Assembly (NCBI GenBank): GCA_045643425.1
Contig: JAZUKW010000071.1
Location: 1-6,247, forward strand
Origin: RGIG426 sp045643425
GTDB taxonomy: Bacteria; Bacillota; Clostridia; Oscillospirales; Acutalibacteraceae
Length of the DNA stretch: 6,247 nt
Direction of reading: 5' to 3'
Shown: one piece after another, positions 1-5,056 of the stretch
Position numbering within the stretch: the stretch's first letter is position 1
Layout: each line of letters opens with the position of its first letter
The notes under the pieces: model-generated
What the model saw: only the letters and a program-made list of their open reading frames with translations
Database searches by the model: none
What the model was told of the DNA's origin: nothing
Position numbers and translations under genes: made by a program

Positions 1-287
1 CGGTAGACGTTTTCGTCGTAAAACACCTTGCGGGTGACGTCCGGCTCGTCCACGCTGTTTTTGATAATCGACAGCGTCACGTCCGGCTTGAGCGCCATCA
101 GCTTGCCGTCGGAATCGGTGAACGTAATGACGTTGTCCGACACGAGAAAATCCTTGTTTTTGGCATACAGATCGTATTCCTCGAACTTGCTCATCCGATA
201 CGGCAAAAAGCCCTTTTGGGCGTACAATTCGCGCAGGCGAAACACGATTTTTTCGCCGCTTTTTAAGACAGAATCGTTAATGTTCAT
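1..287 (-). CDS. hisZ: ATP phosphoribosyltransferase regulatory subunit HisZ, N-terminal part (runs off left edge)
   Basis: Only the first 95 residues plus part of an Arg codon are present; the rest lies beyond position 1. HisZ is a catalytically inactive relative of histidyl-tRNA synthetase that joins short-form HisG to make active, histidine-sensitive ATP phosphoribosyltransferase, the first step of histidine synthesis in the cytoplasm. The visible part has the class II synthetase-like start: KFEEYDLY at about 34-41, VITFTDSDGKLMALKPDVTLSIIKN at about 53-77 (corresponding to the motif 2 entry region) and KVFYDENVY at about 87-95. The N-terminus lacks the RGTRD-type signature expected in true HisRS, which favours HisZ. 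The ATG at 287-285 overlaps the yerC stop in an ATGA junction, with GGAG at 299-296 as ribosome binding site inside yerC, so translation is probably coupled. hisG would be expected next, outside the window. A HisS-like paralogue of other function is the main alternative. Confidence 0.85.
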   Translation of the reverse strand, partial: MNINDSVLKSGEKIVFRLRELYAQKGFLPYRMSKFEEYDLYAKNKDFLVSDNVITFTDSDGKLMALKPDVTLSIIKNSVDEPDVTRKVFYDENVY

Positions 288-580
288 TTCGTTTTCTCCG
301 TTTCTTCCATGCGTTCAAGCGCGATTTGGTAGCCGCCCTCGCCGTAGGTCAGACAGCGGTTGACGCGGCTGATGGTGGCGGTGCTGACCCCCACCGCAGC
401 GGCGATTTTTTGGTAACTGCATTTTTGATCGAGCAGCACGGCAGTATCCAGCCGCTGCGCCATATCTTGGATCTCTTTAATGGTACATAAGTCCGCGAAC
501 AGCGCTTTGACTTCTTCGGGTGACTGCATCAACGCAATCGCCGCAAACAAGCGCTCGGTGGACTTGTCGGAATAGGTCAT
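284..580 (-). CDS. yerC: YerC/YecD-family TrpR-like transcriptional regulator (putative histidine-operon repressor)
   Basis: A 98-residue protein of the TrpR superfamily, at the usual length for the YerC/YecD group. Visible features are an alpha-helical N-terminus, the family signature LCTIKEIQDMAQRL at about 31-44, and a helix-turn-helix at about 54-77 (YQKIAAAVGVSTATISRVNRCL) followed by the typical YGEGGY. The C-terminal tail is charged and lysine/glutamate rich. YerC-type proteins have been proposed as histidine-responsive regulators in Bacillota; placement directly upstream of hisZ fits that role, but the ligand is inferred. The ATG at 580 has AGGAGGGG at 593-586, five bases upstream. 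A near-consensus promoter lies just before it, carrying a perfect inverted repeat, so autoregulation is likely. Its TGA stop (286-284) shares bases with the hisZ start. If TGA were read as tryptophan, the protein would gain only seven residues before a TAA. Family call is firm; regulatory target is an inference. Confidence 0.9.
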   Translation of the reverse strand: MTYSDKSTERLFAAIALMQSPEEVKALFADLCTIKEIQDMAQRLDTAVLLDQKCSYQKIAAAVGVSTATISRVNRCLTYGEGGYQIALERMEETEKTK

Positions 581-609
581 ACTCGCCCCTCCTAATTCAT
601 CGTGTTATC

Positions 610-638
610 AGTTTACCACGGTGAAGTGGTAAAGTCAA
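610..638 (-). promoter_or_regulatory. Sigma-A promoter of the yerC-hisZ operon
   Basis: On the minus strand, TTGACT (638-633) is followed after exactly 17 bases by TAAACT (615-610). That is 5 of 6 matches to the -35 and 4 of 6 to the -10 consensus. An A/T-rich stretch upstream (about 658-644 on the minus strand) could act as an UP element. The start site would fall near 603, giving a leader of about 23 bases that holds the AGGAGGGG ribosome binding site and leaves no room for an RNA attenuator or T-box. Regulation should therefore act on initiation. Confidence 0.75.
612..633. promoter_or_regulatory. Putative operator: perfect 8-bp inverted repeat inside the yerC promoter
   Basis: TTTACCAC (612-619) and its exact complement GTGGTAAA (626-633) flank six bases (620-625). 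The palindrome runs from the last base of the -35 box to the fourth base of the -10 box, so a dimer bound here would block RNA polymerase. Because the first gene downstream is a TrpR-family regulator, which binds DNA as a dimer, autorepression by YerC is the simplest reading. The inverted repeat is seen directly; the identity of the bound protein is inferred. Confidence 0.6.
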
Positions 639-640
639 GG

Positions 641-745
641 GCAATTTAAAAGTTTTTCGCGGATTTGCGGGATTTTTCCGAAAAACCCCTATGGCCCCTT
701 GTGTAAAGGGAGGCAACGCCGCCGCAAATAGTATAACAAACGCGC
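641..745. other. Non-coding spacer between yerC promoter and argH terminator, with two weak hairpins
   Basis: No credible gene is seen here. It contains an imperfect hairpin at 669-688 (GGG, one unpaired A, TTTTT, loop CCG, AAAAACCC) and a second inverted repeat CCCTT/AAGGG at 696-700 and 706-710. The second lies in a segment (about 686-714) that resembles short interspersed palindromic elements I associate with Oscillospiraceae genomes. That resemblance is from memory only and not tested. The copies GCGGATTT (659-666) and GCGGGATTT (667-675) sit side by side. Confidence 0.3.
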
Positions 746-775
746 AAAAAGCCGTGAGCATGGCTCACGGCTTTT
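746..775 (-). terminator. Rho-independent terminator of the argGH operon
   Basis: GCCGTGAGC (751-759) pairs perfectly with GCTCACGGC (763-771) around a three-base loop, a 9-bp GC-rich stem. It is flanked by AAAAA (746-750) and TTTT (772-775), which extend the pairing. Read on the minus strand it ends in TTTTT and begins about ten bases past the argH stop, so it should end the argGH transcript before the yerC promoter. The flanking A and T runs could let it work on both strands, but no plus-strand gene reaches it inside this window. Confidence 0.9.
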
Positions 776-785
776 ATATGTGATT

Positions 786-2156
786 TTACAGCATCGCTTT
801 CATCGCGGCGAGCTGGGCTTCCACCGAGGAAACCGACGTGCCGCCCTCGCTGTTTCGGCGATCCACGCAGTTTTTGAGGTCCACCGCGTCGTACACGCCC
901 TCGTCAATGAGGTCGCAGAAGCTTTGATACGTTGCAAGCGGCAACGTTTCGAGTACCGCGCCGGTCTTGATGCATTCCGCGACCACCTGGCCGGACACTT
1001 TATACGCCGAACGGAACGGCAGTCCCTTGCCGACGAGGTAATCCGCCAAGTCGGTGGCGTTGATAAAGCCGGTTTGGGCGGCTTTTTTCATATTGTCGGT
1101 GAGGACGTTCATCGTCTCCACCATACCGGCGAACACGTCGAGACACATTTTCACGGTATCCACCGCGTCGAACACGCTCTCCTTGTCCTCCTGCATATCC
1201 TTGTTATACGCCAGCGGCAGGCCCTTCAAGACGGTGAGCAGCGAGAACAAATCGCCGTACACACGCCCGGTTTTGCCGCGCACGAGTTCCGCCATATCGG
1301 AGTTCTTTTTCTGCGGCATAATGGACGAGCCGGTGGTGAACGCATCCGACAGCTCGACAAATTTGAACTCCCAGCTCGACCAGAGAATGATCTCCTCCGC
1401 AAAGCGGGACAGGTGCATCTGCAAAACGGCGATCGCCGCCATCAGCTCCACCGCAAAGTCGCGGTCGGACACGCCGTCGATCGAGTTAAGACACACGCTG
1501 TCAAAGCCAAGCTTTTCGGCCTCAAACCGGCGGTCGGTCGGAAAGGTCGTTCCGGCCAGCGCACAGCTGCCGATCGGCGACACGTTCATGCGTTTTTTGC
1601 AGTCGGCAAGCCGATCGAGGTCGCGGAACAGCATCGACGCGTAGGCGAGCAAGTGGTGCCCGAACGTGATCGGTTGCGCCCGCTGAAGATGGGTGTAACC
1701 GGGGACGATCGCGTCTTTATACGCTTCCGCTTTGTCGAGAACGGCGGCGAGAAGCGCCTTTGTCTTTGCGGAGATCTCGTCGATCTCCTCGCGCAAAGTG
1801 AGGCGCAAATCGAGCGCGACCTGGTCGTTACGGCTACGGGCGGTGTGCAGCTTTTTGCCCACGTCACCGAGCCGCTCGGTCAGCACCTGCTCGACGAACA
1901 TATGGATATCCTCGCAGGACATATCGATTTCCAAAGCACCCGACTCCAAATCGTCTAAAATGCCTTGCAGCCCGTCGATGAGCGTGTCTGCGTCCGCCTG
2001 CGGCAAAATGCCGGTAGCTCCGAGCATCGCCGCGTGCGCCATACTGCCGGTAATATCCTGTTTTGCCATCCGGCAGTCAAACCGGATGGAAGAGTTGAAA
2101 TCATCGGCCAGAGCGCTGGTTTCGCCGCTCGTTCTGCCTGCCCACATTTTTGCCAT
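786..2156 (-). CDS. argH: Argininosuccinate lyase
   Basis: This 456-residue cytoplasmic enzyme splits argininosuccinate into arginine and fumarate, the last step of arginine synthesis. It belongs to the fumarase/aspartase superfamily and has the normal length. The three conserved regions are visible: HTARSRND at 104-111, GYTHLQRAQP at 153-162 with the conserved Thr-His pair, and the signature loop GSSIMPQKKNSD at 276-287, which carries the catalytic serine and the substrate-binding Lys and Asn. The SDRDF motif lies at about 230-234. The N-terminal MWAGRTSGETS is also typical. The ATG at 2156 has AGGA about seven bases upstream, and only 20 bases separate it from the argG stop, so it is the second gene of the operon. 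It ends in TAA and is followed at once by a strong terminator. No frameshift or missing active-site residue is seen. A long open frame on the opposite strand is a codon-bias shadow. Confidence 0.98.
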   Translation of the reverse strand: MAKMWAGRTSGETSALADDFNSSIRFDCRMAKQDITGSMAHAAMLGATGILPQADADTLIDGLQGILDDLESGALEIDMSCEDIHMFVEQVLTERLGDVGKKLHTARSRNDQVALDLRLTLREEIDEISAKTKALLAAVLDKAEAYKDAIVPGYTHLQRAQPITFGHHLLAYASMLFRDLDRLADCKKRMNVSPIGSCALAGTTFPTDRRFEAEKLGFDSVCLNSIDGVSDRDFAVELMAAIAVLQMHLSRFAEEIILWSSWEFKFVELSDAFTTGSSIMPQKKNSDMAELVRGKTGRVYGDLFSLLTVLKGLPLAYNKDMQEDKESVFDAVDTVKMCLDVFAGMVETMNVLTDNMKKAAQTGFINATDLADYLVGKGLPFRSAYKVSGQVVAECIKTGAVLETLPLATYQSFCDLIDEGVYDAVDLKNCVDRRNSEGGTSVSSVEAQLAAMKAML

Positions 2157-2176
2157 TTGCCGTTCCTCGCTTTTTC

Positions 2177-3403
2177 TTATTTGCCGTTTTTCTTGTTCAC
2201 CGCGGCCTGCACCTTGATCGGCAGACCGTAGAGGTTGATGAATCCGGCGGAATCTTTTTGGTCGTAGTCGCTTTCGCCGAAGGTGGCAAGCTCGTCGCTA
2301 TACAGCGAATACGGGCTCCACACGCCGGCCTTGATGATGTTGCCTTTATACAGCTTCAGGCGCACCTTACCGGTCACGTTCTCCTGCGTTTTGTCCACGA
2401 ACGCAGACAGCGCCTCGCGCAGCGGGGTGAACCATTGGCCGTTGTAGACAAGCTCCGCAAAGGTGATCGAAAGGCGTTGCTTCTCGTGCAGCGTCATCTT
2501 ATCGAGGCAAATCGTCTCGAGCGTTTCGTGCGCCTTATAGAGGATCGTGCCGCCGGGAGTTTCGTACACACCGCGGCATTTCATACCGACAAGACGGTTT
2601 TCGACTATGTCGATAAGCCCAATACCGTTTTTGCCGCCCAGCTCGTTGAGCTTGAGGATGATGTTTTTCGCGGACATTTTCTCGCCATCCAAAGCCACCG
2701 GCGTGCCCTGCTCAAAGTCGAGGGTCACGTAGGTCGGCTCGTCCGGCGCTTTGATCGGAGACACGCCCATCTCGAGGAAGCCCTCTTTGTCGTACAGCGG
2801 CTCGTTGCCGGTGTCTTCAAGGTCGAGGCCCTCGTGGGACAGGTGCCACAGGTTTTTATCTTTGGAATAGTTGGTCTCGCGGTTGATCTTCAGCGGAATA
2901 TTATGCGCCTCGGCGTAGTCGATCTCCTCCTCGCGGGATTGGATGTTCCACTCACGCCACGGGGCGATGATCGGCAGATCCGGCGCGAAGGCTTTGAGCG
3001 CGAGCTCAAAACGCACCTGGTCGTTGCCCTTGCCGGTGCAGCCGTGGCAGATCGCGTCCGCGTTCTCTTTGATCGCGATCTCCGCAAGGCCTTTGGCGAT
3101 GCAGGGACGCGCGGTCGACGTGCCGAGCAGATAATCCTCGTACACCGCGCCGGCTTTCATCGTCGGGATGATGTACTCGTCCACGTACTCCTCGGTCAAA
3201 TCGAGGACGTACAGCTTGGACGCGCCGGTTTTCAGCGCTTTCTCCTCGAGGCCCTCGAGCTCGTCCGCCTGACCGACGTTACCGGACACGGCGACGACCT
3301 CGCAGTTGTTGTAATTTTCTTTCAACCACGGGATGATGATCGACGTATCGAGACCGCCCGAATACGCCAGAACCACTTTCTTGATTTTAGATTTGTCTAA
3401 CAT
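2177..3403 (-). CDS. argG: Argininosuccinate synthase
   Basis: This 408-residue enzyme joins citrulline and aspartate using ATP to form argininosuccinate in the cytoplasm; ArgH acts next. The N-type ATP pyrophosphatase P-loop AYSGGLDTS is at 13-21, followed by VSGNVGQADELEG at about 39-51, the substrate-binding GTSTARP at 94-100, and HGCTGKGNDQVRFE at 120-133. The C-terminal half includes ETPGGTILYKAHE-type sequence of the synthetase/multimerisation domain. The length fits the bacterial family of about 400 residues. I chose the ATG at 3403 because GAGGAG (3417-3412) lies eight bases upstream. A GTG at 3412-3410 would begin inside that ribosome binding site and only adds three residues. A perfect-consensus promoter is just upstream, with a leader of about 26 bases, too short for a leader RNA switch. 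I could not make out a convincing ArgR box. Confidence 0.98.
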   Translation of the reverse strand: MLDKSKIKKVVLAYSGGLDTSIIIPWLKENYNNCEVVAVSGNVGQADELEGLEEKALKTGASKLYVLDLTEEYVDEYIIPTMKAGAVYEDYLLGTSTARPCIAKGLAEIAIKENADAICHGCTGKGNDQVRFELALKAFAPDLPIIAPWREWNIQSREEEIDYAEAHNIPLKINRETNYSKDKNLWHLSHEGLDLEDTGNEPLYDKEGFLEMGVSPIKAPDEPTYVTLDFEQGTPVALDGEKMSAKNIILKLNELGGKNGIGLIDIVENRLVGMKCRGVYETPGGTILYKAHETLETICLDKMTLHEKQRLSITFAELVYNGQWFTPLREALSAFVDKTQENVTGKVRLKLYKGNIIKAGVWSPYSLYSDELATFGESDYDQKDSAGFINLYGLPIKVQAAVNKKNGK

Positions 3404-3411
3404 AAAAATCA

Positions 3412-3417
3412 CTCCTC
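3412..3417 (-). promoter_or_regulatory. Ribosome binding site that fixes the argG start
   Basis: GAGGAG on the minus strand ends eight bases before the ATG at 3403. The in-frame GTG at 3412-3410 overlaps this site and cannot use it, so the ATG is preferred. A second purine-rich GGGAGG lies further upstream, near the expected transcription start, and is probably unused. Confidence 0.85.
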
Positions 3418-3435
3418 TTTTTTGTTACCTCCCGC

Positions 3436-3464
3436 ATTATACGCCCACTTTTGCCGCTTGTCAA
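3436..3464 (-). promoter_or_regulatory. Perfect-consensus sigma-A promoter of argGH
   Basis: On the minus strand TTGACA (3464-3459) and TATAAT (3441-3436) are separated by exactly 17 bases, a full 12 of 12 match. The start site would be near 3429. Such a strong core promoter usually needs a repressor if the operon is to respond to arginine, but no clear ArgR operator overlaps it. Confidence 0.9.
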
Positions 3465-3472
3465 CCCCTTTT

Positions 3473-3502
3473 TTGAAAAAATATGCAGAATTTAGTTATA
3501 AT
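3473..3502 (+). promoter_or_regulatory. Possible second plus-strand promoter upstream of glyQS
   Basis: TTGAAA (3473-3478) and TATAAT (3497-3502) are 18 bases apart. The spacing and hexamers are acceptable, but the region is very A/T-rich, so a chance match is likely. If used, it would give glyQS a leader of about 110 bases and would make the upstream ATG at 3591 available. Confidence 0.3.
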
Positions 3503-3552
3503 TATGCTTAAATTTGTGATTTTTCGGGATAAATACTCTTTTTTGCTTTTTA

Positions 3553-3581
3553 TTGACACAGCCGCCGCGGCGTGATACAAT
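3553..3581 (+). promoter_or_regulatory. Main sigma-A promoter of glyQS
   Basis: TTGACA (3553-3558) and TACAAT (3576-3581) are 17 bases apart, 11 of 12 matches to consensus. The start site should be near 3588, leaving a leader of about 33 bases, so a glycine T-box, common in front of clostridial glycyl-tRNA synthetase genes, is absent. The spacer carries a perfect 10-bp GC palindrome, CGCCGCGGCG (3563-3572). An A/T-rich stretch just upstream could act as an UP element. Confidence 0.88.
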
Positions 3582-3607
3582 AGAGGATGTATGAAAAAAC
3601 ACCTTTC

Positions 3608-3613
3608 AGGAGG
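3608..3613 (+). promoter_or_regulatory. Ribosome binding site that fixes the glyQS start
   Basis: AGGAGG lies seven bases before the ATG at 3621. An in-frame ATG at 3591 would add ten residues, but it sits only about three bases after the predicted transcription start and its own GAGGA is too close (three bases). The downstream ATG is therefore preferred. Confidence 0.88.
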
Positions 3614-3620
3614 CATTTTT

Positions 3621-5024
3621 ATGAAAAACACAGACAAGACGATGGACAAGCTGGTCGCCCTTTGCAAAGGGCGCGGATTTGTGTACGCCGGCAGCGAGAT
3701 CTACGGCGGACTTGCCAACACCTGGGACTACGGCCCGCTCGGTGTGGAGCTCAAGAACAACATCAAGCAGGCGTGGTGGAAGAAATTCGTCAAAGAATCT
3801 CCCTACAACGTCGGCCTTGACGCCGCCATCTTGATGAACCCGCAAACGTGGGTGGCCTCCGGTCACCTCGGCGGCTTCTCCGATCCGCTGATGGATTGCC
3901 GCGAGTGCAAAGAGCGTTTCCGTGCGGATAAAATCATCGAGGACTATTGCGCCGAAAACGGTGTGGAGCTCGAAAAGCCCATCGACGCGTTCTCGCAGGA
4001 AGAGATGAAAAACTTTATCGAAGAGAAGAACATCCCCTGCCCGACCTGCGGCAAGCATAATTTTACCGACATCCGTCAGTTCAACCTGATGTTCAAAACG
4101 TTCCAGGGCGTGACCGAGGACGCGAAAAACACCGTGTATCTGCGCCCGGAAACCGCGCAGGGCATCTTTGTCAACTTTGCGAACGTCCAAAGAACGTCCC
4201 GCAAAAAAGTGCCGTTCGGCATCGGCCAAATCGGTAAATCGTTCCGCAACGAGATCACGCCGGGCAACTTCATTTTCCGTGTGCGTGAGTTTGAGCAAAT
4301 GGAGCTCGAGTTCTTCTGCAAACCCGGCACCGACCTCGAATGGTTCGGGTATTGGCGCGGCTTCTGCCGGGATTGGCTGTTGTCGCTCGGCATCAAGGAG
4401 GAAAATCTCCGCCTGCGCGACCACGATCCGGAGGAGCTTTGCTTCTACTCCAAAGCCACGACCGACTTTGAATTTTTATTCCCGTTCGGCTGGGGTGAGC
4501 TGTGGGGCGTTGCCGACCGCACCGATTACGACCTGACCCAGCATCAAAACACCTCCGGCAAAGACCTGACCTATTTTGATCAGGAGGCGAACGAGCACTA
4601 CATTCCCTACGTGATCGAGCCGTCGCTCGGCGTCGAGCGCTCGTTCCTCGCGTTCCTCTGCGATGCCTACGACGAAGAGATCGTGGACGCCGAGAAGAAC
4701 GACACCCGCGTGGTGCTTCGCCTGCATCCGGCGCTCGCGCCGTTCAAGGCCGCGGTGCTTCCGCTCTCGAAGAAGCTGTCGGAGGAAGCGCGCAAAGTGT
4801 TCGACACCCTCGCGCCCGACTTTATGGTGGACTTCGACGATGCCGGCTCGATCGGCAAACGCTATCGCCGTCAGGACGAGATCGGCACGCCGTACTGCGT
4901 GACCTTCGACTTCGACAGCCTCGAAGACAACTGCGTCACCGTCCGCGAGCGCGACAGCATGGAGCAGGTGCGCCTGCCGATCGCCGAGCTGCCCGCGTTC
5001 CTCGCCGAGAAAATTCGCTTCTAA
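3621..5024 (+). CDS. glyQS: Glycyl-tRNA synthetase, single-chain dimeric (alpha2) type
   Basis: This 467-residue class II enzyme charges tRNA-Gly with glycine in the cytoplasm. It is the homodimeric type, not the separate GlyQ/GlyS alpha2beta2 type found in many bacteria. The N-terminus has the family start GFVYAGSEIYGGLANTWDYGPLG at 19-41. Two cysteine pairs, C93/C96 (DCREC) and C140/C143 (CPTCG), look like a four-cysteine zinc knuckle in the insertion. RPETAQGIFVNF is at 175-186, class II motif 2 contains FRNE at 208-211 followed by REFEQMELEFF, and motif 3 is IEPSLGVERSF at about 332-342 with the conserved Gly-x-Glu-Arg. The C-terminal anticodon-binding domain covers about 364-467, starting VVLRLHPALAPFKAAVLPL. 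The gene is complete and ends in TAA. A GH20 gene follows after 32 bases with no terminator between them, so the two are probably co-transcribed. No unusual residue or break is seen. Confidence 0.98.
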   Translation: MKNTDKTMDKLVALCKGRGFVYAGSEIYGGLANTWDYGPLGVELKNNIKQAWWKKFVKESPYNVGLDAAILMNPQTWVASGHLGGFSDPLMDCRECKERFRADKIIEDYCAENGVELEKPIDAFSQEEMKNFIEEKNIPCPTCGKHNFTDIRQFNLMFKTFQGVTEDAKNTVYLRPETAQGIFVNFANVQRTSRKKVPFGIGQIGKSFRNEITPGNFIFRVREFEQMELEFFCKPGTDLEWFGYWRGFCRDWLLSLGIKEENLRLRDHDPEELCFYSKATTDFEFLFPFGWGELWGVADRTDYDLTQHQNTSGKDLTYFDQEANEHYIPYVIEPSLGVERSFLAFLCDAYDEEIVDAEKNDTRVVLRLHPALAPFKAAVLPLSKKLSEEARKVFDTLAPDFMVDFDDAGSIGKRYRRQDEIGTPYCVTFDFDSLEDNCVTVRERDSMEQVRLPIAELPAFLAEKIRF

Positions 5025-5043
5025 TCGAATACATATAAGAAAC

Positions 5044-5048
5044 GGAGG
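5044..5048 (+). promoter_or_regulatory. Ribosome binding site that fixes the GH20 gene start
   Basis: GGAGG ends eight bases before the ATG at 5057. An in-frame TTG at 5051 would be only two bases away from it, so the ATG is the better start. No promoter is obvious in the 32 bases after glyQS. Confidence 0.8.
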
Positions 5049-5056
5049 AATTGAAT

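Noticed and set aside
28..363. 111-codon plus-strand frame opposite hisZ and yerC
   Set aside because: It crosses two well-supported minus-strand genes and shows only low-complexity Ser/Arg-rich translation.
780..1958. 392-codon open frame on the plus strand opposite argH
   Set aside because: argH on the other strand has all catalytic motifs. The antisense translation is rich in His, Arg and Val with no recognisable domain and no good ribosome binding site. It is a GC-codon-bias shadow.
2150..3400. 416-codon open frame on the plus strand opposite argG
   Set aside because: It mirrors argG over nearly its full length, has no domain signature, and its start lies at the argG-argH junction without a promoter. 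Antisense shadow.
3404..3590. T-box riboswitch or ArgR operator in the argG-glyQS intergenic region
   Set aside because: Both predicted leaders are only about 26-33 bases, too short for a T-box. ATAATTAT-type motifs in the A/T-rich block do not form a convincing pair of ARG-box half-sites.
3591..3620. Upstream ATG as the main glyQS start
   Set aside because: It is about three bases after the predicted transcription start and poorly spaced from its purine-rich site, while the ATG at 3621 has a perfect AGGAGG seven bases upstream and gives the usual N-terminus.
3606..4424. 272-codon minus-strand frame opposite glyQS
   Set aside because: glyQS is a certain gene here. The antisense product has no family features and no ribosome binding site.
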